Source: Dehalococcoidia bacterium (GTDB taxonomy: Bacteria; Chloroflexota; Dehalococcoidia; GIF9; UBA5629). Taken from it: DNA of 32,955 bases. A program made the position numbers and the translations under genes. Location: the NCBI GenBank assembly GCA_003142375.1, contig PLME01000012.1, positions 5,383 through 38,337 of the forward strand, read 5' to 3'. Shown here one piece after another: positions 1 through 7,283 of this stretch; within the stretch, counting starts at the first letter, position 1; the number at the start of each line of letters is the position of its first letter. A model generated the notes under the pieces. That model was not told where the DNA came from, made no database searches, and saw nothing but the letters and a program-made list of their open reading frames with translations.

Positions 1-320
1 AAGTCCACGACTGTTTTTCCATCACCGAAGCTGTTACGATGGAAGACATGCAGTTCAGCCCGAGGGGCAGGGTCAAAGAGGATATTGAGGCAGGCAGATT
101 TAACCTGGATGGCGCTCAGCCTATTCAGCCTGATGGCGGTTTGAAATGTTTCGGGCATCCTATAGGGGCCAGCGGCCTAAGGATGATGTATGAGATGTAC
201 AAGCAACTGCAGGGTAAAGCCGATAAGAGGCAGTTAAAGGACCCGAAAATAGGGCTTACGCATAACATGGGTGGTTTCCCTTCCATGAACATAGTGAGCG
301 TCTGCATCGTTGGAAAGTAA
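1..320 (+). CDS. Thiolase-family protein, C-terminal part (SCP2-thiolase-like)
   Basis: This is the 3' end of a thiolase; the frame is open from base 3 and the start lies outside the window. Two thiolase landmarks are visible: HDCFSITE near the left edge, and GHPIGASG with the catalytic histidine. The last block reads HNMGGFPSMN, where acetyl-CoA acetyltransferases carry a Cys-x-Gly active-site motif. A GG-containing block without that cysteine is typical of the SCP-x/lipid-transfer type of thiolase. Such proteins cleave or rearrange 3-oxoacyl- or hydroxyacyl-CoA thioesters in the cytoplasm. Two MaoC-like genes follow after 23 and 29 bases on the same strand, which suggests one acyl-CoA degradation or modification operon. 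The substrate cannot be told from this fragment. Confidence 0.85.
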   Translation, partial: VHDCFSITEAVTMEDMQFSPRGRVKEDIEAGRFNLDGAQPIQPDGGLKCFGHPIGASGLRMMYEMYKQLQGKADKRQLKDPKIGLTHNMGGFPSMNIVSVCIVGK

Positions 321-343
321 AAAACAGGGGAGGCGGTTTTATC

Positions 344-817
344 ATGGCCGTGTTTGTGGTTCCGGAAAGCTTGAAAATAATGGTCGGGCAGACCGAGGAA
401 CCCATTGTTTTCAAAGTTGAGGAGGGCGCTATACAAAGATATGCGCGGGCGGTTGGAGATGCTAATCCTTTATATAATGACGTTGAGTATGCCGCTCAAA
501 GCAAGTGGGGGCGTTTGCTGGCTCCGCCGGCGTTCCCCGGCTGGCCTGTAAAATCCGACGGCTTTGACATGATCAAATTCGTTGAAAAGCTGATCAAAGC
601 TGGAGCCCCTATGGGGCTGCTGGATGGCGGTGTAGATTATGAGTTTTTTTCTACGGTTGCCGCCGGCGATACCCTCGTAGCGGTTACTAAAATTGAGAGT
701 ATTGAAGGTCGTGAAACAAAGCTGGGTCCCACGATGATAACCACTGTGGAGACCACCTTCACCAACGAAAGAGGGGGCAAGGCATTCGTCATGCGGAATA
801 TGTTTCTGAATTTCTAA
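344..817 (+). CDS. MaoC-like hot-dog protein, probably the non-catalytic subunit (FAS1-type dehydratase N-terminal family)
   Basis: The 157-aa product has the single hot-dog layout of the N-terminal MaoC dehydratase family. The block VGDANPLYND (about residues 38-46) aligns with the hydratase motif D-x4-H, but the histidine is Tyr44 while Asp39 is kept. LLAPPAFPGWP follows as in family members. Loss of the histidine suggests that this subunit shapes the substrate tunnel and that the next gene product carries the active site, as in heteromeric mycobacterial HadAB or ChsH1-ChsH2 hydratases. The start has a GGGGAGG ribosome site ten bases upstream. The gene sits between the thiolase and the catalytic MaoC gene. 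A role in hydration of an enoyl-CoA is inferred; the substrate is unknown. Confidence 0.85.
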   Translation: MAVFVVPESLKIMVGQTEEPIVFKVEEGAIQRYARAVGDANPLYNDVEYAAQSKWGRLLAPPAFPGWPVKSDGFDMIKFVEKLIKAGAPMGLLDGGVDYEFFSTVAAGDTLVAVTKIESIEGRETKLGPTMITTVETTFTNERGGKAFVMRNMFLNF

Positions 818-846
818 GACGCCCGGTCTTATATGCGGGAGGAATC

Positions 847-1314
847 ATGGCAGAGCAGATATATTATGAGGATGTGGAAGTGGGGTGTGAAATAACTCCC
901 CTGAAAAAGGTGGCAACCACCAGGATGCTGGTGCAATGGGCCGGTGCTTCCGGCGATTTTAACCCTCTGCACTATGAAGAAGATTTCGCAAAAAACCTTG
1001 GTGTTGGCCGTCCAATTGTTCACGGGGCGCTCAAGAGGGCATGGCTTGTGAACCTGATGACCAATTGGGTAGGTGAAGAGGGAAGGTTGAAGAGGTTGTC
1101 CTGCCGTTACCGTGGTATGGACTATCCACGCAAAATGAAGAATTTCGATGAACCGCAGGATGGCGAGACCTGGTGGTGCAAAGGCAAAGTAACCAGGAAA
1201 TATATAGAAGGTGACGAGTTCCTGGCTGACTGTGAGATCTGGGTTGAGAACGGAAAGGGAGATAAAACTACACAGGGGACCGCTCTAGCGGTTCTACCTT
1301 CAAAACCTAAATAG
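847..1314 (+). CDS. MaoC-like enoyl-CoA hydratase, catalytic subunit
   Basis: The 155-aa product is a MaoC-type hot-dog hydratase. The motif SGDFNPLHYEE (about residues 36-45) holds the Asp37/His42 pair that activates water in (R)-specific enoyl-CoA hydratases. The downstream GVGRPIVHGALKRAWL segment is also typical of the family. A good ribosome site (GGGAGG) lies just before the ATG, 29 bases after the preceding MaoC gene. The two hot-dog proteins are probably subunits of one heteromeric hydratase feeding the upstream thiolase. No further operon gene follows: a 125-base gap and plsY come next. Confidence is high for the family and low for the exact acyl substrate. Confidence 0.88.
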   Translation: MAEQIYYEDVEVGCEITPLKKVATTRMLVQWAGASGDFNPLHYEEDFAKNLGVGRPIVHGALKRAWLVNLMTNWVGEEGRLKRLSCRYRGMDYPRKMKNFDEPQDGETWWCKGKVTRKYIEGDEFLADCEIWVENGKGDKTTQGTALAVLPSKPK

Positions 1315-1417
1315 CAGTCCTTTTTCGAGCGAATTCATAGCCGGTGAGCAATTGCCATCCGCTTTCGGCAGACATCCGGCTTGCCTGCGATTAAGAGAAA
1401 TTTAGCAGATAATACAT

Positions 1418-1423
1418 TATAAT
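1418..1423 (+). promoter_or_regulatory. Possible -10 element before plsY
   Basis: TATAAT lies 17 bases before the first ATG of the acyltransferase gene and just before a GGAG ribosome site (1431-1434). I see no convincing -35 hexamer at the usual distance, so this is only suggestive. Confidence 0.35.
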
Positions 1424-1439
1424 AGGCCGTGGAGTAAAT

Positions 1440-2147
1440 ATGATGTATAACATAGTCTGGGATGTGATTTTATCGGTCGTAATAAGCTATCTGCTGGGTT
1501 CCATACCTTCAGCCTACCTGGTTGGCCGTGGTTTTAAGGGCGTAGATATAAGGCAAATCGGCAGCCATAATATGGGGGCCATGAATGCCTTCTATGCGAT
1601 TGGGTTCTGGCCTGGTATGCTGGTTCTGGCATGTGATGTCGGCAAAGGCATGCTGGCGCTCTACATTACATACTTGCTGTCTGTGTTTTTGTTCCCGCTT
1701 GAAGCCAGCTATGTTATCCCACTCGAAATGCTCTCAGGCGTAGCGGTGATTGCCGGCCATAACTTTACGGTTTTTCTCAAATTCAAGGGTGGTAAAGGGG
1801 GAGCCACGGCGATCGGGGTCCTGGCCTTTTTGGTGGCCTGGGTCAATTGGCTTGAGCTTGGTCCCGTCAAATTGCCGATACCATATGGATGGCTGATTTA
1901 CCTGGCTTCATTTTTCGCGTTGATGGCCATTACCCGGTGGCCTACATTTGCTTACGGCGTATCATTTGCTACTTTCCCGCTGATGGCCTGGTATGTTTAT
2001 AAGGATACGGGAATGACTATCTATTCCACATTCATCGCCCTTGTGCCCATATTAATGTATATACCACGTCTCAAACAGATACTCGGCAAGTCGGATGGTA
2101 GCGTTAAAAGGGCCCTTTTCAGGAAAAATCTGAAAGACAGGATGTAA
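1440..2147 (+). CDS. plsY: Glycerol-3-phosphate acyltransferase PlsY (membrane)
   Basis: PlsY transfers an acyl group from acyl-phosphate to glycerol 3-phosphate in the membrane, the first step of phospholipid synthesis. The 235-aa product has the expected set of hydrophobic helices and the family motifs in order: GSIPSAYLVGR (20-30), GSHNMGAMNA (41-50), DVGKG (66-70), GHN (106-108) and KFKGGKGGAT (114-123). The second motif is divergent: the usual form is GSGNPGATN, so His43, Met45 and Met48 are unusual. At 235 aa it is slightly longer than common PlsY proteins (about 200 aa). Two adjacent ATGs (1440 and 1443) follow a GGAG site at 1431, and either could be used. It faces the radical SAM gene with a 13-base gap. 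Confidence 0.9.
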   Translation: MMYNIVWDVILSVVISYLLGSIPSAYLVGRGFKGVDIRQIGSHNMGAMNAFYAIGFWPGMLVLACDVGKGMLALYITYLLSVFLFPLEASYVIPLEMLSGVAVIAGHNFTVFLKFKGGKGGATAIGVLAFLVAWVNWLELGPVKLPIPYGWLIYLASFFALMAITRWPTFAYGVSFATFPLMAWYVYKDTGMTIYSTFIALVPILMYIPRLKQILGKSDGSVKRALFRKNLKDRM

Positions 2148-2160
2148 CAGGTAAATCAGG

Positions 2161-3144
2161 TTATTTAATCTGGAAAGGATGGCTCTGCCGTTCGAAGTCG
2201 GGCAGGTAGTAGTCGGAGGAATCCATTTCCTGCAGCCATCCATTTTCCAGGCCCAGCTTTTCCATCAGGGAAACAACCTGATGGTATTCGTCCCAAGAAA
2301 TCCTGCGTGAAAGCATGGGTTCCCGGCCGGCCAGAAAAGAGGGATGATACTGCGCCATAACGCTGACCGCAATGTTCCTTGAGATATTATCAGTCAGCCA
2401 TTTTAATGAATCCGCGCTGCCGGCTATGCCGTTAGGCAGGATCAAGTGGCGGACTATCAATCCCCTCTGAGCCACGCCTGAGGAGTCGGTGACCAGGTTG
2501 CCCACCTGCCTGTACATTTCAGTAATGGCCTGCCTGCTTTGCATCACGTAGTCCTTGCCCTGGGAGAATCTTACCGCCCACTCATCAGAAGAATACTTAA
2601 TGTCGGGCAGGTAAATATCTACTATGCCGTCCAGTAATTTTAAGGTGGATATCGAGTCGTAAGCATTGGTGTTGTAAACGATAGGCAATCTCAGACCCAT
2701 GCGGGCGGCATAAAGCACTGCCTCTACGATTTGGGGCACGTAATGCGTGGGAGAAACCAGGTTTATATTATGGCACTGAAGTTTCTCCTGAAGGTAGAGC
2801 ATTATATCTGCCAGTCCCCCGGCGTTAAAATAGCTGTCTTTACGGTCTGTCGCCTGGCTGATCTGATGGTTCTGACAGTAAATACAGCGCATATTGCAGC
2901 CGCTGAAAAATATGGTCCCAGACCCTTTGGAACCCGACAGGACCGGTTCCTCTCCATGATGGTCGCAATAACTGGATATCCGGGCCAAATGGCCGGAGCG
3001 GCAAAATCCGCTGTCGCTTTCCAGCCGGTTTGCGTGGCATTTGCGTGGGCATATCTCGCACTCGGCCAGCAACCCCTTAAGGGTTGCGACGCGTTTTTCC
3101 AGCTCTCCCGATTTAAAGAGTGAGAGGTACGACGGCTCAAACAT
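2161..3144 (-). CDS. PflX-like radical SAM protein (COG1313 type)
   Basis: The 327-aa product is a radical SAM enzyme resembling the poorly characterised PflX group and, more distantly, pyruvate formate-lyase activases. The cluster motif is CNMRCIYC (Cys83, Cys87, Cys90), preceded by GSGTIFFSG, a signature of this group. Four extra cysteines at about residues 29, 32, 36 and 48 (CEICPRKC and GFC) could hold a second metal site, as is common in the group. The product is expected in the cytoplasm and oxygen-sensitive. The partner protein is unknown, and no glycyl-radical enzyme gene lies in the window. A good promoter sits just upstream on the minus strand. Family assignment is firm and function open. 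Confidence 0.85.
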   Translation of the reverse strand: MFEPSYLSLFKSGELEKRVATLKGLLAECEICPRKCHANRLESDSGFCRSGHLARISSYCDHHGEEPVLSGSKGSGTIFFSGCNMRCIYCQNHQISQATDRKDSYFNAGGLADIMLYLQEKLQCHNINLVSPTHYVPQIVEAVLYAARMGLRLPIVYNTNAYDSISTLKLLDGIVDIYLPDIKYSSDEWAVRFSQGKDYVMQSRQAITEMYRQVGNLVTDSSGVAQRGLIVRHLILPNGIAGSADSLKWLTDNISRNIAVSVMAQYHPSFLAGREPMLSRRISWDEYHQVVSLMEKLGLENGWLQEMDSSDYYLPDFERQSHPFQIK

Positions 3145-3165
3145 TTAAAGCCCTTTTACCAAAGT

Positions 3166-3195
3166 AGTATATGGTTGATAAAAGATTCAAGTCAA
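3166..3195 (-). promoter_or_regulatory. Sigma-70-type promoter for the radical SAM gene
   Basis: On the minus strand TTGACT (3195-3190) and TATACT (3171-3166) are 18 bases apart and end about 20 bases before the ATG at 3144. The predicted leader is very short. Confidence 0.6.
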
Positions 3196-3265
3196 AACTT
3201 TTTAGAGAGGGAGCAGTGGTAAGCCGATTCAGATACTCAGGCGATGCCCTACGGGCCGGCAATGC

Positions 3266-3853
3266 CTAAGTGGACCGGCGGTTCTCATTGTTACTGTCCG
3301 TCGCCTCAATCTCGTTGCGAAAAAGGGCAACTACCTGCTCGGCGCTTGCCTTTACCTGTGATGTTGCCGACCCTCGCCAGGATACGCTTGCATCGCGAGC
3401 CTTCTGAAGCATTTCGTTGAAAGTTACCAGTTCATCGGCTGAAAAGCAGTTCTGGAATATTGCTCTTATTGAAGCTTGCCAGGCGGGCAGAATGTCGTTG
3501 ATCAGTTGCTTTCCTTCGTTGGTCAGGGAGACAACTACCTGTCTCCGGTCACTTCTGGAGCGCCTGCGGCGTACCAATTTGCGCTCCTGTAGCTTGTCAA
3601 TAAGCTGAACCATCGAATGCGGCTCACGCCTGGCTATGATTGCGAGCTGTGTTGCAGTCATGAGTGTATCCGCGAACAGAAGGATCCAGAGTACAAAGGC
3701 CTGTGATAGTGTAAGCTCCGCCGGCCTCATAATAGCTTCTTCAACCGCCGATTCATATTCCTCCCATGCCTGCACCAGATGGTAGGGCACAACAAGCGAT
3801 TCCAGGATTACTGGCTGCTCCGAAGCGTGCTTGCCACGCTGTGAATTATTCAT
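3266..3853 (-). CDS. MarR-family transcriptional regulator
   Basis: The 195-aa product has a MarR winged helix: a recognition-helix region with TATQLAIIARREPHSMVQLIDKL and the basic wing RRRRSRSDRRQVVVSLTNEGKQL at about residues 97-120. MarR proteins are usually dimeric repressors released by small ligands. It is longer than the usual 140-150 aa because of an N-terminal stretch of about 35 residues and a C-terminal tail of about 35. The gene is divergent from the FGGY kinase and RuBisCO-like genes, with a 363-base intergenic region containing palindromes. Control of that module and of itself is likely, but this is inference from position. No ligand can be proposed. Confidence 0.88.
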   Translation of the reverse strand: MNNSQRGKHASEQPVILESLVVPYHLVQAWEEYESAVEEAIMRPAELTLSQAFVLWILLFADTLMTATQLAIIARREPHSMVQLIDKLQERKLVRRRRSRSDRRQVVVSLTNEGKQLINDILPAWQASIRAIFQNCFSADELVTFNEMLQKARDASVSWRGSATSQVKASAEQVVALFRNEIEATDSNNENRRST

Positions 3854-4216
3854 TTATTGCCACTCAGCATAATGGCATAGTTTACCATATTTCAGATAAC
3901 TCTCAGCCTTCATATAAAATGCTATCATCATGACAGCTACATGTCAAAGCAGATTGAATCTATGTAGACAATATCTTTACAGACATGATATTATTGATAT
4001 GCAGACTGAAAAGCCTTCGATTCAAGGGTTATTTTATAGTTACTTTAGTTTGTCAGGCCCAGGCCAGATTGTGAGCAACTTAATGGTTGAATGGAGAAGG
4101 AAACCTGTCACTGCTACAACGAACCGTGGAGGGGCGTTGATTCCAAATTCAATAATATGTATGATAGTGCGTGTTCGAACAGTGACAAAAATTTCTTTTA
4201 ACGGGGGTGTGGCTAG
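3854..4216. promoter_or_regulatory. Divergent regulatory region between the MarR gene and the kinase/RuBisCO-like operon
   Basis: This 363-base stretch holds no convincing gene. Candidate operators are TGACA-N6-TGTCA (3931-3946), the pair AATATC/GATATT (3970-3975 and 3987-3992), and a perfect 10-base palindrome TGTTCGAACA (4172-4181) that lies 35 bases before the kinase start. A 96-codon open frame (3930-4220) overlaps the kinase ATG but has no ribosome site and no protein-like composition. I do not see a clean -35/-10 pair for the kinase. Confidence 0.5.
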
Positions 4217-5755
4217 ATGACACAGTACATAATAGCTCACGATGTCGGCACCAGCGGTAACAAGGCAGTTTTGGTAGATGTGCAGGGTGGGGTACATGGC
4301 AAATGTCTGGCTCCATATGATATCAAGTATCCCAGGCCCGGCTGGGCGGAGCAGGAGCCCGAGGGTTACTGGAGGGCTGTTACCCAAACTACCAAACAAC
4401 TTCTCTCGGATACGGGCGTATCACCCTCTGATGTAATTTGCATTGCCTACTCGACGCAGATGCTGGGCATTATTCCTATGGACGAGAAGACCGGCCCGCT
4501 GAGCGATGCCATTATATGGCTGGATTGCCGTGCGCCTGAAGAAGCCAGTTGGGTTATGAATAAATTCCTCGGCCCAACGGTTTTTGCCGCTATTGCCGGT
4601 GCACAAATAAACGGGAAGGACGGCATACCCAAGCTAGTCTGGCTGAAGAAAAACCAACCGGAAATATATGCCAGGATGAAGTGCTTCCTCGATGTAGACG
4701 GTTATCTGATATACCGCAGCACCGGCAGGATGGTTATGGACTGGAGCAACGCATCGGCCTTTGGTCTGGACCTGAAGAAGAAGACGTGGATGGATGCTAT
4801 CTTTAAATATGTAGGGATCGATCCCGGCAAGCTGCCGGCCCTGGCCCGTTCTATTGATAAGGTGGGTGGCTTGACCAGGGAAGCGGCTCAGCAGCTTGGA
4901 CTGCTGGAGGGCACACCGGTAATGGGTGGGTCCGGCGATGTTCCTTCCGCTGCTGTGGGCTCTGGTGCAGTCGGTGAGGGTGAAGGTCATATCAGTATGG
5001 GGACGTCAGCCTGGGTTGGAGTCGTGACTAAAAAGACGCCCACGGGGAAAAATGGCATAGCCGCCATACAATCGGCAGATCCTGAAAAAGCACTACTTTT
5101 GGCGCAAATGGAGCTGGCGGGGGGCTGCCTGAAATGGCTGGGAGACCAGGTATGCAAAATTGAAAAAGCCGACCCGGCAATATCCAATATATTCGGCTTC
5201 ATGGATGAAAAGGTTTTGGAGGTCCCTGCAGGATCGGATTACCTTATATTTATGCCGTGGATGTACGGGGAAAGGTCTCCCATAGCCGATACATATATAC
5301 GCTCCGGCTATCTTAACCTGACACCTGAACATACCCGCGAACATTTGCTGCGGGCGGTGTATGAGGGTGTGGCTTATAACCTCAGGTGGATCATAGAAAG
5401 GCTTGAAAAGGAATACAGTTTCCCACTGCCTACGCTCAGACTGATCGGCGGCGGAGCTCTGGGTCAGCCCTGGATGCAAATTCTGGCTGATGTAACCGGG
5501 AAGCGCATCGAGACCGTAAGGAATCCTCAAGAGGCTGGGGCTGTTGGAGTTGCTATGTCATCGGCGGTTGGGCTGGGGATATATAAGGATTTTGATTCCC
5601 TGAAACAGGTGGTTACAGTGGCTCATACCTATGATCCACAGGAAAAGAACAGCAGTGTCTACGATACGCTTTTTAGCTCTTATAAGGAACTATACGGCGA
5701 TCTGCGGAAATTTTACACCAAGCTTAATAAGCAGCGGTGTGATGTTAATGTTTAA
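4217..5755 (+). CDS. FGGY-family carbohydrate kinase (xylulokinase-like)
   Basis: The 512-aa product has the two actin-like ATPase halves of FGGY sugar kinases. HDVGTSGNKAVLVD (8-21) is the first phosphate loop; GWAEQEPEGYW (42-52) is typical of xylulokinase-like members. GGSGDVPSAAVGSGAV (237-252) carries the likely catalytic base Asp241, and SMGTSAW (260-266) and a later GGGALGQPW complete the nucleotide site. Such enzymes phosphorylate a sugar, ketose, polyol or sugar acid with ATP in the cytoplasm. A GGGGGTG ribosome site lies nine bases before the ATG. The RuBisCO-like gene begins 17 bases after the stop, so the kinase product is probably that enzyme's substrate or a precursor of it. The exact sugar cannot be read from the sequence. 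Confidence 0.9.
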   Translation: MTQYIIAHDVGTSGNKAVLVDVQGGVHGKCLAPYDIKYPRPGWAEQEPEGYWRAVTQTTKQLLSDTGVSPSDVICIAYSTQMLGIIPMDEKTGPLSDAIIWLDCRAPEEASWVMNKFLGPTVFAAIAGAQINGKDGIPKLVWLKKNQPEIYARMKCFLDVDGYLIYRSTGRMVMDWSNASAFGLDLKKKTWMDAIFKYVGIDPGKLPALARSIDKVGGLTREAAQQLGLLEGTPVMGGSGDVPSAAVGSGAVGEGEGHISMGTSAWVGVVTKKTPTGKNGIAAIQSADPEKALLLAQMELAGGCLKWLGDQVCKIEKADPAISNIFGFMDEKVLEVPAGSDYLIFMPWMYGERSPIADTYIRSGYLNLTPEHTREHLLRAVYEGVAYNLRWIIERLEKEYSFPLPTLRLIGGGALGQPWMQILADVTGKRIETVRNPQEAGAVGVAMSSAVGLGIYKDFDSLKQVVTVAHTYDPQEKNSSVYDTLFSSYKELYGDLRKFYTKLNKQRCDVNV

Positions 5756-5772
5756 TCAAGGAGGTTATCCTG

Positions 5773-7077
5773 ATGAAAGCAGATGAGTTGTTAAGTCAAC
5801 CGATCGCTCTTCCGGATGGCATAGACTACGATGAGTACATAATAGGTACTTATACAGTCACATACCCGGCCATCTTCCCCATGCCCAAACTGGCGCCTCT
5901 GCTTGCTGTTGAGCAGAGTACGGGAACATGGGTTGCAGTACCCGGTGAAACACCCGAGGTAAGGCGTCAGCATATAGCCAAGGTGATAGGTGTATACGAG
6001 TTGCCTGACTATGAGTTCTCTGTGCCCGGCGGCCTGCAGGAAAGGAACTGGATGATACAGATCGCCTTCCCTGAAGTCAATATAGGTTCTCAGATACCTA
6101 TGATGCTTACTGCCGTTGTTGGCAATATCTCCATGGCAGGACAGATCAAACTAGTAGACATAAGATTCCCTAAAAAATATGTGGACGGGTTTAAGGGTCC
6201 AAAGTTCGGCATCGAAGGCATAAGAAAGCTGCTGGGTGTGAAGAAGAGGCCGCTGCTGAATAACATGGTTAAACCCTGCACAGGCTATCCGCTGGAAGTG
6301 GGTGCGGAATTGTTTAAACTCGCTGCCCTGGGCGGATGCGATATAGTGAAGGACGACGAGCTAATCGCTGATGCATCCTTCAATTCAATCCTAGGCCGGG
6401 TAAAGCGCTACATGGAGTTGGAGAAGCAGGTCTTCGAGGAGACCGGTGAGCATACGCTTTATACGGTAAATGTCTCGGACTCGGTGCCTAAAATATTTAA
6501 GAATGCCAAGCGGGCAGTGGAGTTGGGCGTTAACGCCATAATGGTAAATTACATTGCCGTGGGGCTGCCCGTTTTGCAGGCGCTAGCAGAGGATCCCGAG
6601 ATAAATGTCCCTATCCTTGCCCATATGGATGTGGCCGGCGCGCTTTATATGTCGCCCTTCCACGGGATAAGCTCCCACCTGGTCCTCGGCAAATTGCCCA
6701 GGCTGGCAGGCGCAGACATAGTGGTTATACCTGCGCCTTACGGGAAAGCGCCTGTCATTACGGAGAAATTCGACGCCATGGCAAGGAACCTTACTTATCC
6801 GTTTTATAACATCAAGCCGACCTGGCCTATGGCATCCGGCGGGATAACCCCTTCCATGGTCCCCAAGGTCATGCAGGAGCTGGGCAACGACATCGTCATC
6901 GGCTCCGGCGGCGGTATTCATGCACATCCCGGTGGACCGGTAGCGGGCGGTAAGGCTTTCAGACAGTCCATCGAGGCAACTCTGAAGGGCATATCACTCG
7001 AAGAATATGCCAAGACGCATAAAGAGCTGGCGGCTTCAATCCAGGCATGGGCGGATCCCTTCAAGAAAGGCGTATAA
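5773..7077 (+). CDS. RuBisCO-like protein (form IV type)
   Basis: The 434-aa product aligns along the whole RuBisCO large chain. Conserved sites include VKPCTG (Lys167, matching Lys175 of RuBisCO), KDDE (Lys193, Asp195, Glu196, matching the carbamylated Lys201 and metal ligands), and GK at 324-325 in the loop-6 region. ASGGI (354-358) and GSGGGIHAHPGG (377-388) match the phosphate-binding loops. The canonical HRAMHA block is replaced by AHMDVAGALYMSP (283-295), so the equivalent of Arg295 is absent. That makes true carboxylase activity unlikely and recalls the enolase/isomerase RuBisCO-like proteins of methionine salvage. Enolisation or isomerisation of a phosphorylated ketose is inferred, with the kinase 17 bases upstream as partner. 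AGGAGG precedes the ATG by eight bases, and a strong terminator follows. Confidence 0.92.
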   Translation: MKADELLSQPIALPDGIDYDEYIIGTYTVTYPAIFPMPKLAPLLAVEQSTGTWVAVPGETPEVRRQHIAKVIGVYELPDYEFSVPGGLQERNWMIQIAFPEVNIGSQIPMMLTAVVGNISMAGQIKLVDIRFPKKYVDGFKGPKFGIEGIRKLLGVKKRPLLNNMVKPCTGYPLEVGAELFKLAALGGCDIVKDDELIADASFNSILGRVKRYMELEKQVFEETGEHTLYTVNVSDSVPKIFKNAKRAVELGVNAIMVNYIAVGLPVLQALAEDPEINVPILAHMDVAGALYMSPFHGISSHLVLGKLPRLAGADIVVIPAPYGKAPVITEKFDAMARNLTYPFYNIKPTWPMASGGITPSMVPKVMQELGNDIVIGSGGGIHAHPGGPVAGGKAFRQSIEATLKGISLEEYAKTHKELAASIQAWADPFKKGV

Positions 7078-7105
7078 ATCATCCGTAGCCCCATCAAGTC
7101 AATAG

Positions 7106-7136
7106 AATCGGGCCCTTGACCAGGGCCCGATTTTTT
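7106..7136 (+). terminator. Rho-independent terminator of the kinase/RuBisCO-like operon
   Basis: An 11-base perfect stem (AATCGGGCCCT at 7106-7116 with AGGGCCCGATT at 7122-7132) has a 5-base loop and runs into six T residues (7131-7136). It starts 28 bases after the stop codon. Confidence 0.93.
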
Positions 7137-7283
7137 GTTTTGTATTCGTCTGTATATTATTAAATGTATAGGCAATTTGGCGCCTGGGATTTATCAAAGC
7201 GGCAGGATAACGGCAGGCACTACATGACCGAGCTGATGCCGACTACCTGGGCAACACCTGAATACAGGGCATTGTGCCCTATG

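Noticed and set aside
1339-1381. AGCCGG/CCGGCT inverted repeat after the MaoC genes considered as a terminator
   Set aside because: The loop is over 30 bases, the stem only six, and no T tract follows.
3930-4220. A 96-codon frame whose stop overlaps the kinase ATG
   Set aside because: The overlap looks like coupling, but there is no ribosome site, the composition is not protein-like, and it covers palindromic regulatory sequence.
5773-7077. RuBisCO-like protein considered as a true carboxylase
   Set aside because: The HRAMHA phosphate-binding block is replaced, and no phosphoribulokinase or small subunit gene is present.
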